Notes: a model not told the origin generated them from the sequence alone. Positions 27,030-36,362 are shown, numbered from the stretch's first letter. The stretch: 64,000 bases of DNA from Neobacillus mesonae (GCF_023715155.1 NZ_JAMBNQ010000028.1:1-64000), one strand, 5' to 3'. Program-made: numbers and translations.

Positions 27030-28241
27030 TTAAATCATGCTTGCTTTTTCACTTGTTTCATAAAACTCGCTATAGAGTTTCTTTCGTGCTTCTTCAATGC
27101 CTGGCTGGAATTGAATGAGAGCATTTTTTCGTGTTTCCATTACTTCCATAATAGCTGCTTCAATTTTTTCATCAGCGTGGTCCGCTAAAGCGTTAAGTTC
27201 CCGTGCAATTGAAAGCCCGGCTGCTGTTCCCTGTGCCCTTGCCACTTTTGCACTTTCGACACCTGTGATATTGCCTGCTACATATAAACCAGTGAGATTC
27301 GTCTGCATATATTCGTTGTGCAATGGAACATGTCCTCCCAGTTCGGGAACAAAGCGGAAAGAACAACCAGCAACAGCTGCAAGTTCGGACAAAGGCGCAA
27401 GACCGCCCGCAATACAAACAAAATCTACAGATACTACCTTTTCCGTTCCAGATACAACTTCACCATTAGCAGTAATTTCAGCCACACGTACACCTTCCAC
27501 TTGCTTTTCTCCCAGTATTTCAAGTGCAGATTTGCGAAGTTGGATTGGAATATCCCACATTTTAAATCCATTCTTCGGATACAAGCGGGCACCAAGTTTG
27601 GGGCTTACCCATTTTCCTCCAAACCTTATTAATGCTGAAGGGGCCAAATGAGATAATCGTAATAATGATTCCATCATTTTCTCTGGATTCGCGGCATCAC
27701 CAGATAGAAGATTTGGTTGTGGAAGCAATATGCTTTCAATGTGAACACCGCATAATTGCAGTTCTCTCGCAATTGCTGCTGAAAGGACATTAACACCGAT
27801 AATGATTCCTTTCTTCCCCGGTTTCACACGGTGCACATTCCCCATCACTTGAGCTGCTCCAATCGACATAACGCCTGGAAGAGTCCATCCTGGAATAGGA
27901 ATAGGAGTTTCGGATGCTCCCGTAGCAAGCAAAAGACATTTACACTCCATTACATTATCAGTAGTATAAACACACCAGCCCTGGTCTAATTTCATTAAAT
28001 CGTAAACGGATACTCCACATCGGATATTTACTCCAAGCTGAATGGCACGTTTATATAGTTTTTCTGCTTCAGCGATTCCGTTCACCCACTTGCCATCAGG
28101 CTCTTCATGCAGCTGCCCCAATAAGCGTCCCCCAGGTTTTACGAACTCATCTAGTATATATACTTCTAATCCATTTTCGGCTGCCGAAATGGCCGCACCT
28201 AACCCAGCTGGTCCTGCACCTATAATCACAAGATCAATCAT
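27030..28241 (-). CDS. NAD(P)/FAD-dependent oxidoreductase, HcnB-like subunit
   Basis: 403 residues starting LVIIGAGPAGLGAAISAAEN, an FAD-binding Rossmann motif. The domain order is that of HcnB/opine oxidase A-type subunits (two-dinucleotide-binding flavoprotein, second glycine motif around KPGKKGIIIGVNVLSAAIA). HcnB-type proteins often end with a BFD-like [2Fe-2S] domain. Here that domain is encoded separately at 28567. The start overlaps the preceding [2Fe-2S] gene by 4 nt. With the DadA-like flavoprotein at 30723 it would form a membrane-linked D-hydroxyproline dehydrogenase. Confidence 0.88.
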   Translation of the reverse strand: MIDLVIIGAGPAGLGAAISAAENGLEVYILDEFVKPGGRLLGQLHEEPDGKWVNGIAEAEKLYKRAIQLGVNIRCGVSVYDLMKLDQGWCVYTTDNVMECKCLLLATGASETPIPIPGWTLPGVMSIGAAQVMGNVHRVKPGKKGIIIGVNVLSAAIARELQLCGVHIESILLPQPNLLSGDAANPEKMMESLLRLSHLAPSALIRFGGKWVSPKLGARLYPKNGFKMWDIPIQLRKSALEILGEKQVEGVRVAEITANGEVVSGTEKVVSVDFVCIAGGLAPLSELAAVAGCSFRFVPELGGHVPLHNEYMQTNLTGLYVAGNITGVESAKVARAQGTAAGLSIARELNALADHADEKIEAAIMEVMETRKNALIQFQPGIEEARKKLYSEFYETSEKASMI

Positions 28242-28570
28242 AACTTACCTCCTTTAAAGGAAGCCGTTGCAAGTATACCTGATTCAATTCGCATCTTGTT
28301 TTCAACTGGAGTTAAACAAGCACGGACCGTATTTTGGCCGTGGACCCTGACCCGGCACTCAAAGCAATGACCAATATTGCAGTAAATCCCGCGTGGGGTT
28401 CCCTTATCCTCATGGCAGCGAAGGGTCCGAACTCCAGAAGCAAGTAAGGCAGATGCAATGGTATCTCCCTCATAGGCTGCATAGGGTTGGTCGTCAAAGT
28501 AAATCGTAATATTCTTTCGTTTTTCAAGACTGCCAAAAACCGGATGATTGTCAACTCTCATTGAATTCAT
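28238..28570 (-). CDS. [2Fe-2S] subunit, HcnA-like
   Basis: A 110-residue ferredoxin-like protein with the HcnA-type pattern: RGIYCNIGHCFECRVRV gives Cys64, Cys69 and Cys72, and TVRACLTPV gives Cys85. It passes electrons between flavin subunits. It overlaps both neighbours by 4 nt (ATGA type), which implies translational coupling and a fixed subunit ratio. Part of the likely hydroxyproline dehydrogenase. Confidence 0.9.
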   Translation of the reverse strand: MNSMRVDNHPVFGSLEKRKNITIYFDDQPYAAYEGDTIASALLASGVRTLRCHEDKGTPRGIYCNIGHCFECRVRVHGQNTVRACLTPVENKMRIESGILATASFKGGKL

Positions 28571-28839
28571 TTTACGTCTCCTCCTAATACACCAAATGAA
28601 ACTGGTCTGACCGGAGGACGATAGCTTAGTGATATTTCGTTAGAAATTGAGGGTCCGCCCAATTGTTCTACTAATCGATCAATCATACAGCGGCAAGTAC
28701 GTCCCCCGCATGGTCCCATCCCTGCGCGGGTTCGTAACTTTACTTCACGTGCAGAACATTGATAACGCTCAATCGTTTCTTTAATTTCTTTCAATGTTAT
28801 TTCTTCACATCTGCAGATAACGGTTTCATTATCTCCCAT
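28567..28839 (-). CDS. BFD-like [2Fe-2S] protein
   Basis: A 90-residue protein of the bacterioferritin-associated-ferredoxin type. Its Cys9-x-Cys11 (VICRCEEIT) and Cys44-x4-Cys49 (GPCGGRTC) fit the BFD-like cluster site. In many opine/hydroxyproline oxidases the same domain is fused to the HcnB-like subunit, so here it is a split-out subunit. It overlaps the next gene by 4 nt and follows the racemase-family gene by 20 nt. Confidence 0.88.
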   Translation of the reverse strand: MGDNETVICRCEEITLKEIKETIERYQCSAREVKLRTRAGMGPCGGRTCRCMIDRLVEQLGGPSISNEISLSYRPPVRPVSFGVLGGDVK

Positions 28840-28859
28840 GGGATTTCTCCTCCATCTTA

Positions 28860-29717
28860 TTAGATAAAACCATAATATGGTTTTTGACTTGTTGCATTAT
28901 GAGCCCATTTAATCATTGTAATGAAATCAAATACAGGAAGTTTTACAGCTCTTTGTATATCAGCTGCATATGGCGGTAGATCACTGCATTCCAATAGAAT
29001 CGCTCCAATATCAGGATTTTCATTTACCATCTTAACAGCTGCATCTACTACTTCTTTTCTAACCTTTTCGTTATCAAAAGATCCTCTGCTCTCAATGATA
29101 GCTGAAAACTCAGGCAGCCTGCCCAAATCTCTTACTACACAAATCCCTGGATCATCTATGCCGCAGCTTTTAAATAGGCGGGGGGTAATACCATGTGCAT
29201 CTGCAGTCAACATGCCAATTTTTTGACTAGGTTTTAAACCTGTTTTAATCCATGGGATTTGAACAACACTTGAAAGATAGACTGGAATATCCACAGCCGC
29301 AGCTACTTTATCCTGGAAATTCCCAAAAAACCCACATGCCGCACAAATGGCACGTGCTCCCTCTGCTTCAAACTCTTTTGCCGCCTTTATAATATCCTCC
29401 AGTAATGTTTGGTCACCCGCATGGATTCTTTCTTGATTACAATTTGGTACTACCTTTAGTCTTACAGGAAAGTCATAGGTAGATAGATTTGCAACATTTC
29501 CGGGTAAAACAGGGTACCAGCATTCATCTAAATAAAGGATCCCAACTGAATATCCCGCTACATACTGGCCCTTTTTTATGGTAATGATAGTGCTCCCTTT
29601 TTCATTTCCTAAATAACCATATTCCCGTTCATCAAATAATGTTTTAGCGTTCAACTGTGGCTCCTCCTTAGTTTCAGAGAATACACTTGTATTCTCTGAA
29701 ACCACCAATATCTTCAT
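28860..29717 (-). CDS. Aspartate/glutamate racemase-family protein
   Basis: 285 residues of the Asp/Glu/hydantoin racemase superfamily. Both expected thiols appear: one in ARAICAACGFFGN and one in LLECSDLPPYA. The two-fold arrangement of a cysteine in each half fits a cofactor-independent racemase, epimerase or decarboxylase. Substrate unknown. No such enzyme is needed in the textbook hydroxyproline route, so it may epimerise another substrate of this cluster. It is placed 18 nt after the DHDPS-family gene and 20 nt before the BFD-like gene, inside the operon. Confidence 0.82.
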   Translation of the reverse strand: MKILVVSENTSVFSETKEEPQLNAKTLFDEREYGYLGNEKGSTIITIKKGQYVAGYSVGILYLDECWYPVLPGNVANLSTYDFPVRLKVVPNCNQERIHAGDQTLLEDIIKAAKEFEAEGARAICAACGFFGNFQDKVAAAVDIPVYLSSVVQIPWIKTGLKPSQKIGMLTADAHGITPRLFKSCGIDDPGICVVRDLGRLPEFSAIIESRGSFDNEKVRKEVVDAAVKMVNENPDIGAILLECSDLPPYAADIQRAVKLPVFDFITMIKWAHNATSQKPYYGFI

Positions 29718-29735
29718 AAAAGAAAAGCTTTATTT

Positions 29736-30665
29736 TTACCCAGAAATAATAGATTCATCCAGGGATTTAACTTCATATCCTAACTTGATTAGTTCCTCTT
29801 TAATCAATGCTTTTATCTCATCAGTAGGTTGTGTTAAAGGTTTTCTCACCTTTCCACCTTTCATCCCAATCATGTCCATACCTGCTTTTACCGGACCCGG
29901 ATATGGATTGCCTTCTGCCTCCATTAAGCCATAAATACCTGATAATTTTCGATTCAATTCACGAGCAGCAATTAAGTCATTCTTTTCAACTGTAAGTTCA
30001 TAAAGAGATACAATTTCCTTAGGAAGCAAATTGACGAGGATTCCAAAAGCCCCCTGTCCCCCAATGGAGAGAGTAGGAAGTATAAAATGTTCTTCACCAG
30101 TAAATACGGAAAAATTATCGACATCTTTTGTTAAAACCATAACCTGACATAGGTGAGCAAAATCTGCAGATTCTTTGACAGATACAATATTTTCTTCCTG
30201 ACTCAACTCATAAATCATTTCAGGCGTAATGGTAACGTTTGTTGCTCCCGGATAATTGTAAATGACGATTCCGACGTTTGAGTTTGCAGCTATTTCCTTG
30301 TAAAATTCAAGAATTCCTTCTTCACTTGTTTTATGATAATAAGGAGGCAGAACCAATCCCCATTTAGCACCGCATTCTGCAGCAAAATTGGCAAGTTCAA
30401 TTGTTTCCTCAACAGTAGGGCATCCAACACCTGCCATAACAGGTACTTTTCCTGCGGCATATTCACAGCCGGCCTTGATTAAACTTTTACGTTCCTCTAT
30501 TGACATCACATGATATTCTCCTGTAGTGCCTCCAACTAAAAGTCCATGAACTCCATTTTCAATTTGAAAGTCGATTACTTTTTTATAGGCCTGAAAATCA
30601 ATAGTTTCATCGTCATTGAATGGGGTAATTAATGGTACAATAATTCCTTTTGGTGCATTGCTCAT
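29736..30665 (-). CDS. DHDPS/NAL-family protein, probable pyrroline-4-hydroxy-2-carboxylate deaminase
   Basis: 309 residues of the class I aldolase family of dihydrodipicolinate synthase and N-acetylneuraminate lyase. GGTTGEYHVMS near 45-55, the tyrosine of VIYNYPG (Tyr136) and the Schiff-base lysine in VSVKESAD (Lys164) are present. Within a hydroxyproline cluster the family member is the deaminase converting 1-pyrroline-4-hydroxy-2-carboxylate to alpha-ketoglutarate semialdehyde. That assignment rests on context. It lies between a flavoprotein gene (57-nt gap) and the racemase-family gene (18-nt gap). Confidence 0.87.
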   Translation of the reverse strand: MSNAPKGIIVPLITPFNDDETIDFQAYKKVIDFQIENGVHGLLVGGTTGEYHVMSIEERKSLIKAGCEYAAGKVPVMAGVGCPTVEETIELANFAAECGAKWGLVLPPYYHKTSEEGILEFYKEIAANSNVGIVIYNYPGATNVTITPEMIYELSQEENIVSVKESADFAHLCQVMVLTKDVDNFSVFTGEEHFILPTLSIGGQGAFGILVNLLPKEIVSLYELTVEKNDLIAARELNRKLSGIYGLMEAEGNPYPGPVKAGMDMIGMKGGKVRKPLTQPTDEIKALIKEELIKLGYEVKSLDESIISG

Positions 30666-30722
30666 AACTTATTCCTCCTATTAAATAAACAAATATTTTG
30701 ACCTAATTGATATTTATGAGTA

Positions 30723-31916
30723 TTAGATATTAACAGCTTGATTGTTCTTGTATCTAGAAAAATTTAGTTTATCAATGTTAAAATCTGTTCGTTCACCTGT
30801 AATTAGCTGGGCTACCATTCTTCCAGTGATTGGAGACATACTAATTCCATCTCCTTCATGCCCGCTGGCAATATAAAAACCTGGTACTTCTTCCACTTCT
30901 GACACTATGGGCAGGTGATCTTCAACCCAAGGTCTTACACCTGCATAGGCTCTTATACAGTTAAGTTCTTTTAAGATTGGCAAAAAGCGAATGGCTCTTT
31001 CTGCTATTGCCCGCATGACTTCAATTTCCGATCGAATGTCAAACCCTCTAAAGGCCCGGTGCCCGCCTACCAAAAAGTTATTTGCATCTGTAGGCTCAAT
31101 CGTAAACGCTACATTATGTTTTTCTACTAATTCACTTACATTTCTTTTAAAATGAATATCTTCGAATTTAGATAACATGTATCCAAATTCATGAACCTTT
31201 TGATGAGCCACTTTCAGCGGTGTTTTCTCAGAGATTAAGACCATGCCTTTTCTAGGTTTAATCGGTATGTGTACTCCTACCATTTCTGCAATTTTAGGCG
31301 ACCATACACCAGCACAGTTCACAATCCTTTTTGTATGAAAGGTACCTCGGTCCGTTACAACGCTTTCGACCCTGCCTCTGTCATCCAATGTAATATTCTG
31401 CACAGCATGATAATCATAAACCTGCAAACCTAGCTTCTTCCCCTCTTCAACAAACGCATAACATAACTTATAAGGATTCATGGTAGAATCTACTTCCGTC
31501 CATATCCCGCCAGCCAAATCATCAGCTAAATAGGGTTCAATTTCCTGTAATTCATGGCGATCAACCATTCGCATTTCATAACCATCTTTAGCTTGTTGTG
31601 AAACATACTCTCTAGCAACTTCCAGCTCTTGTTCAGTTTCACAAACATATAAACTGCCTCGTGAGGAAAATTCAAAATCAACTGAAAATTCATTTGCCAA
31701 CTGTTTAAAAAGCTGAATACTTGCAAACCCTATTTCCGTATCAATACCTGGTTTTTTATCACAAATTAATGCTACCGCGTCACATCTGCTTGAAGTTCCT
31801 GATGCAACACCGCCTTTTTCAACTAAGGCCACCTCAAGACCTTTTTTGACTAAATGATAGGCAACACTGGATCCGATTACCCCCGCCCCAATGACAATTA
31901 CATCAAAACTCCTCAT
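30723..31916 (-). CDS. DadA/HcnC-like FAD-dependent D-amino acid dehydrogenase
   Basis: 397 residues starting DVIVIGAGVIGSSVAYHLVKKG, a DAO-family FAD-binding domain. IKPRKGMVLISE in the middle and the C-terminal YIASGHEGDGISMSPITG are typical of glycine/D-amino acid oxidases and HcnC-type subunits. It probably oxidises cis-4-hydroxy-D-proline, with electrons passing to the [2Fe-2S] and HcnB-like subunits. Second gene of the operon, 38 nt after the aldehyde dehydrogenase gene. Confidence 0.9.
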   Translation of the reverse strand: MRSFDVIVIGAGVIGSSVAYHLVKKGLEVALVEKGGVASGTSSRCDAVALICDKKPGIDTEIGFASIQLFKQLANEFSVDFEFSSRGSLYVCETEQELEVAREYVSQQAKDGYEMRMVDRHELQEIEPYLADDLAGGIWTEVDSTMNPYKLCYAFVEEGKKLGLQVYDYHAVQNITLDDRGRVESVVTDRGTFHTKRIVNCAGVWSPKIAEMVGVHIPIKPRKGMVLISEKTPLKVAHQKVHEFGYMLSKFEDIHFKRNVSELVEKHNVAFTIEPTDANNFLVGGHRAFRGFDIRSEIEVMRAIAERAIRFLPILKELNCIRAYAGVRPWVEDHLPIVSEVEEVPGFYIASGHEGDGISMSPITGRMVAQLITGERTDFNIDKLNFSRYKNNQAVNI

Positions 31917-31954
31917 TTATAAGTCCCCTCTAAGAAAATATGGTCTCTATCCTG

Positions 31955-33475
31955 TTATTTCCCTTCAAAAAATCCAGATGGTTCTACTTTAAGATTTACA
32001 TTGATTTGCTTTGTTTCTAAATATTCTTCGAAACCATATGTTCCTAAATCTCTGCCGATCCCGCTCTGCTTGTATCCTCCCCATGGAGCTTCGTTAAATG
32101 TTGGATGATACGTATTAATCCATGTAATTCCTGCACGCAGCCCGCGAATCACACGATGTGCTTTCGCTCCATCATTCGTGAACACCGCACCAGCTAAACC
32201 AAATGCTGTCCCATTCGCTAATTCAATTGCTTCTTCTTCTGTTTTAAACGTTTGAATGACTAACACCGGACCAAAAATCTCTTCCTGAACTATTCTCATG
32301 TTAGGTGTTGTATCCCCAAAGATAGTAGGTTCCACAAAATACCCCTTTGCCAAATCACCTTCGACAATTCGATTGCCGCCACAAAGCAGGGCAGCTCCTT
32401 CACTTTTTCCAATCTCAATATAATCAAGCACAGTGTTCATATGATCTTCTGAAACAAGTGGTCCCATTTCTACGCCTTCCACCCAGCCTGGACCTACTTT
32501 GATCATCTTGGCGCGTTTAACTAATTCGGGCACAAACTTTTCATACAGGCTTTCTTCAAGCAATAAGCGCGAGCCCGCTGAACACACTTGTCCTTGATTG
32601 GCAAAAATAGCAAATAACGCATAATCAACTGCGGTTTCAAAATCGGTATCAGCAAAAACTATATTTGGTGACTTTCCACCTAGTTCTAAACTAATCTTTT
32701 TCACTGTATCCGCTGCTGATTTCATTAACCTAATTCCTGTATCCGTACCGCCGGTAAAAGAAATTTTATCTACATCAGGACTAGAAACCAATTCCGATCC
32801 CACCTTGCCTCCAGATCCTAACACTAGATTAACGACACCAGGAGGGAATCCGACTTCATCTAGAATCTCAAATAAGCGAATGACTGAAAGTGGTGTTATT
32901 TGTGCTGGTTTTACTACCACGGTACAGCCGGCAGCAAAGGCAGCAGCAATTTTTTGATTTGCCATTACTAACGGATAGTTCCATGGAACGATTAACCCCA
33001 CAACACCTATCGGCTCACGGACAACCATTGCTTGAATATCATCCGGAACATCATAGGTCTGCCCATGTGGTTTTGTTGCCAGTCCAGCGTAATAACGTAA
33101 TTGATTTACGGCATCTTCAACATCTGCCAATGATTCTCTTAATGTTTTTCCATTATTCAATGTATCCAGATAGGCAAATTCTTCTTTTCTTTCTTCTAAT
33201 TTATTTGATACTTGGAGAAGAAGTTCTGCACGATGTCTGGCTTTACTATTGATCCATCCATCTTTATAAAATGCCTTTTTGGCTGCACTTATTGCCTTCT
33301 TGGCGTCCTCTGCTGCACCCTCAGTAACAATACCAATTACTTCCCCATTTGCTGGATTGATAATCTCCTTCGTTTTCCCTGACTCACTTAAAACCCACTT
33401 GCCATTGATATACATTTTTTGCGGCGTCTCGCAGCTTCCTAACACTTCCTGAAATTCTTTCATTGCTAAAGCCAT
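31955..33475 (-). CDS. Aldehyde dehydrogenase, probable alpha-ketoglutarate semialdehyde dehydrogenase
   Basis: 506 residues of the NAD(P)-dependent aldehyde dehydrogenase family. The general base Glu is in SLELGGKSPN (residue 264) and the nucleophile Cys in NQGQVCSAGSR (residue 298). Alone it would be called betaine-aldehyde-type. In this cluster it should oxidise alpha-ketoglutarate semialdehyde, the last step of hydroxyproline breakdown. The ATG at 33475 is preferred over the GTG at 33484 because GAGGT lies about 7 nt before it. First gene of the minus-strand operon, divergent from the LysR gene. Confidence 0.92.
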   Translation of the reverse strand: MALAMKEFQEVLGSCETPQKMYINGKWVLSESGKTKEIINPANGEVIGIVTEGAAEDAKKAISAAKKAFYKDGWINSKARHRAELLLQVSNKLEERKEEFAYLDTLNNGKTLRESLADVEDAVNQLRYYAGLATKPHGQTYDVPDDIQAMVVREPIGVVGLIVPWNYPLVMANQKIAAAFAAGCTVVVKPAQITPLSVIRLFEILDEVGFPPGVVNLVLGSGGKVGSELVSSPDVDKISFTGGTDTGIRLMKSAADTVKKISLELGGKSPNIVFADTDFETAVDYALFAIFANQGQVCSAGSRLLLEESLYEKFVPELVKRAKMIKVGPGWVEGVEMGPLVSEDHMNTVLDYIEIGKSEGAALLCGGNRIVEGDLAKGYFVEPTIFGDTTPNMRIVQEEIFGPVLVIQTFKTEEEAIELANGTAFGLAGAVFTNDGAKAHRVIRGLRAGITWINTYHPTFNEAPWGGYKQSGIGRDLGTYGFEEYLETKQINVNLKVEPSGFFEGK

Positions 33476-33577
33476 TTCACTCACCTCTTCATTATTGATG
33501 CTAAAAAAACGCTTCCAATATAATATTTAAATTTTCATTAAATTAAAAACTTTATATTTAAACTATACACTCCCCTC

Positions 33578-33606
33578 TTTTCATTAGTAAAATGAATATT
33601 TATAAT
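33578..33606 (+). promoter_or_regulatory. Possible promoter of the LysR gene
   Basis: TTTTCA (33578-33583), a 17-bp spacer and TATAAT (33601-33606), 35 bp before the start. It lies in the 166-bp divergent region where a LysR protein would also bind to control the aldehyde dehydrogenase operon. Confidence 0.5.
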
Positions 33607-33641
33607 ATTAAACATGAGATAAACTGATTAAGGAGGATATT

Positions 33642-34523
33642 ATGACACTAAGTAGATTCGAGGTTTTTAACGCTATTGTTGAAACAGGGAGCCTTACGAA
33701 AGCCGGCGAATTGTTAAAAATATCTCAATCGGGGATAAGCCATGCGATTACGAGTCTAGAAACAGAATTTGGATTTTCCTTAATCACAAGATCAAGAACT
33801 GGCATTTCCCTAACGAAGAATGGGGAACATATGCTTACATATGTAAGGGATATATTGGAATTAAATGATAAAATGAAACAAGAAGCAGCATTAGTCAATG
33901 GAATAGAAATTGGTGAAGTAAGAATTGGTACCTTTACTAGTGTTTCTTCACTATGGTTACCAGAAATCATTAAAAACTTCCAAAGCGAATATCCGCGAAT
34001 TTGCTTAAAATTGGTTGAAGGTGATTATGCTTCTTTGGAACAATGGATTTTAAACGGGGAAATTGATTGCGGCTTTCTTACCTCGCCCACAATGAAAACG
34101 TTAGAATTTATTCCTTTAAAAAAAGATAAAATGCTTTGTATCGTATCAAATGAACATCCCCTTCATGATCAAAAGGAAATAACCTTTCAACAAATTGAAA
34201 AGGAACCTTTAATTATGCCAAAAGCAGGGTGGGATAGTGAGATTAGAAAGTTCTTTAATGATCATAACATTAAAGCCGCTGTTAAATTTGAACTATCGGA
34301 TGATCAAGCAATCTTTGCTTTTGTACAAAAAAATTTAGGCATCAGTATACGGCCAGAAATGTCATTATCGCGGATGCCTGATAATATTGATATTCTTAAT
34401 TTAGAAAGTGAGCCTTGTCGTTTAATAGGTATTGCTGCCAAACCAGATTGTTCCCCTGCTACAAAGAAATTTATTGATTACGTCCAATCGTGGCTAAGGG
34501 AACGCCATTTATCTGATTTTTAA
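33642..34523 (+). CDS. LysR-family transcriptional regulator
   Basis: 293 residues. The winged helix-turn-helix is at residues about 3-60 (FEVFNAIVETGSLTKAGELL, SQSGISHAITSLE). The periplasmic-binding-like effector domain begins near residue 90 (VRIGTFTSVSSLWLPEIIKN). LysR regulators usually control a divergent operon in response to its substrate or intermediate. Here that is the hydroxyproline-type operon starting at 33475. AAGGAGG lies 5 nt before the ATG. The PucR gene follows after 67 nt. Confidence 0.93.
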   Translation: MTLSRFEVFNAIVETGSLTKAGELLKISQSGISHAITSLETEFGFSLITRSRTGISLTKNGEHMLTYVRDILELNDKMKQEAALVNGIEIGEVRIGTFTSVSSLWLPEIIKNFQSEYPRICLKLVEGDYASLEQWILNGEIDCGFLTSPTMKTLEFIPLKKDKMLCIVSNEHPLHDQKEITFQQIEKEPLIMPKAGWDSEIRKFFNDHNIKAAVKFELSDDQAIFAFVQKNLGISIRPEMSLSRMPDNIDILNLESEPCRLIGIAAKPDCSPATKKFIDYVQSWLRERHLSDF

Positions 34524-34590
34524 TCATTAGAATTCCCTTCATAAACTAGTTTTCAAGACTAAAACTTTCACTGAAAAGGGGAGAAAATGA

Positions 34591-36183
34591 ATGAGCGCTG
34601 ATAGTATAGTAACAGTACAGGAAATACTAAATAATAGAAATTTCAAACACGCAGAAGTGATTGCGGGTAGAGGCGGGCTCTACCGAACGGTTAAATGGGT
34701 TCATGTTATGGAAATTACAAGAATAGAAAAACTTCTTAACGGAGGCGAACTAATTCTTTCAACAGGGATTGGCTGGAAAGAAAATCATGAGTTCTTTCTG
34801 ACTTTTTTTAAACAGCTGATTGATTCTAAGGCCGCTGGACTTTGCCTGGAATTAGGAACATATATCCATTCCATTCCTGAAAATATACTTGAATTAGCTA
34901 ATGCAAACAACTTTCCCCTAATCATTTTTAAAGATAAAGTACGATTTGTTGATATTACTCAGGATATACATACACTGTTAATCAAAAAGCATTATCAAAT
35001 GATCTCAGATTTAGAAACGTACTCACATCAATTGAATCAATTACTGCTTACATCTGCACCAGAAAAAAGTATTCTTCAGCTGCTGCATGAACATTTAAAA
35101 ATATCAGTAGTTCTTATTCCCAATCAAGGCAAAATACAAATCTTATCTAAAAGTTCGCCGAAAGAAAAGGACCAAATACTTGAGCTTTTGAGAGAAAATA
35201 AGCTCCAAAGCTGCATGAATATTGCCCATCAATCTATACAAGCCTTGAATCAAAAATTAGCTGATTTATATATCCTATCTGAATCACATTTAATAACAGA
35301 ATATGAATCACTTATTTTAGATCGTACGGCAACTGCTCTGGCGCAAAATACTTTGCGGGATCTTTATGTTGAAGAACGAAGAAAGGCAAAGGAAACGGAG
35401 TGGATACAAAAATGGCTGGAAGGCAGTCATAGTGAAGAACAGATAAAAAGATACTTACTAGATATGGAACCCGCTCTCAAGGCGAATGGCTGCCTGGTTT
35501 TACTACTTAAAAGCAATCAAATGGATGAAGGGAATTCTGCCATTACCCTTCTGAAAATACTATTTCGCTCCATATTTCAGGCACAAGGTTTTTATATGTT
35601 GTCCGCTTTTCAAAGGAACCAAATCGCCTTTATTTTAGTAAATGAGCGAAAAAGTAGTGACTGGAAACAAAGAATTCAGACTGGAATTAATCAAATTCAA
35701 AAAACAATGATGGAAAATCAACAATTTGATCAAACTAAAATTGGTGTTGGCAGATATATTAATAACCTTAAAGAAATCAAAAAAAGCTATAATACAGCTC
35801 AAGAAACCTTAATCATTCAAGAAAAAATGCAAAATAACTGCCTTAGTTATTTTTATGAAGATTTATATATATATCGCCTTATATCAATAGCCGATCAACA
35901 AGGAGCACTAGATGATTTTATTCAAGATTATTTAGGTCCTGTCTTCCAATATGATCAGCACAATAATGGAAAATTAATAGAAACATTAAGTACCTATCTT
36001 AAATGCAATGGTTCTAAAAAAGAAACGGCAGCAAATCTATTTATTGTCCGCCAAACACTTTACCAACGACTCGAAAAATTAAATGAGCTATTAGGGGAAG
36101 ATTTTATGGAAAGCACTAAAAGGCAAGCGATTGAATTTGCTATCACAGCTTATGAATATATTTCATCCTCTAAACTAGACTAA
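34591..36183 (+). CDS. PucR-family transcriptional regulator
   Basis: 530 residues with the PucR N-terminal ligand domain (about 10-125, beginning VQEILNNRNFKHAEVIAGRGG), a GGDEF-like middle, and the C-terminal PucR helix-turn-helix (about 470-525: TLSTYLKCNGSKKETAANLF, RQTLYQRLEKLNELLG). PucR proteins activate catabolic genes for purines, GABA, beta-alanine and others. The next genes downstream, methylmalonate-semialdehyde dehydrogenase and an omega-aminotransferase, are the likely targets. RBS AAGGGGAG precedes the ATG and a clear terminator follows. Confidence 0.92.
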   Translation: MSADSIVTVQEILNNRNFKHAEVIAGRGGLYRTVKWVHVMEITRIEKLLNGGELILSTGIGWKENHEFFLTFFKQLIDSKAAGLCLELGTYIHSIPENILELANANNFPLIIFKDKVRFVDITQDIHTLLIKKHYQMISDLETYSHQLNQLLLTSAPEKSILQLLHEHLKISVVLIPNQGKIQILSKSSPKEKDQILELLRENKLQSCMNIAHQSIQALNQKLADLYILSESHLITEYESLILDRTATALAQNTLRDLYVEERRKAKETEWIQKWLEGSHSEEQIKRYLLDMEPALKANGCLVLLLKSNQMDEGNSAITLLKILFRSIFQAQGFYMLSAFQRNQIAFILVNERKSSDWKQRIQTGINQIQKTMMENQQFDQTKIGVGRYINNLKEIKKSYNTAQETLIIQEKMQNNCLSYFYEDLYIYRLISIADQQGALDDFIQDYLGPVFQYDQHNNGKLIETLSTYLKCNGSKKETAANLFIVRQTLYQRLEKLNELLGEDFMESTKRQAIEFAITAYEYISSSKLD

Positions 36184-36189
36184 AGATCT

Positions 36190-36218
36190 CCGAAACCAAC
36201 TCGTTTGGTTTCTTTTTT
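36190..36218 (+). terminator. Terminator of the PucR gene
   Basis: GAAACCAA and TTTGGTTTC form a stem with loop CTCG (36192-36212), followed by TTTTTTT. Confidence 0.9.
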
Positions 36219-36298
36219 TCCACTTTGTCTATTTTCCAACTTCCTATTCCAATTATGTTAAGAAATCCACATTAAAAAACTTACATTTTGTCTAATGA

Positions 36299-36323
36299 AT
36301 GGGGTTTCCCCCATCGTTATAAT
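36299..36323 (+). promoter_or_regulatory. Operator-like dyad and -10 box of mmsA
   Basis: ATGGGG-TTTC-CCCCAT is a perfect 6-bp inverted repeat (36299-36314), placed 3 bp before a TATAAT (36318-36323) and about 40 bp before the start. No good -35 exists at 17 bp, so the dyad may bind an activator such as the adjacent PucR protein. Confidence 0.45.
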
Positions 36324-36362
36324 AAGCACAAAGAGATAAATTCCAAAACGGGAGGTTTACAA

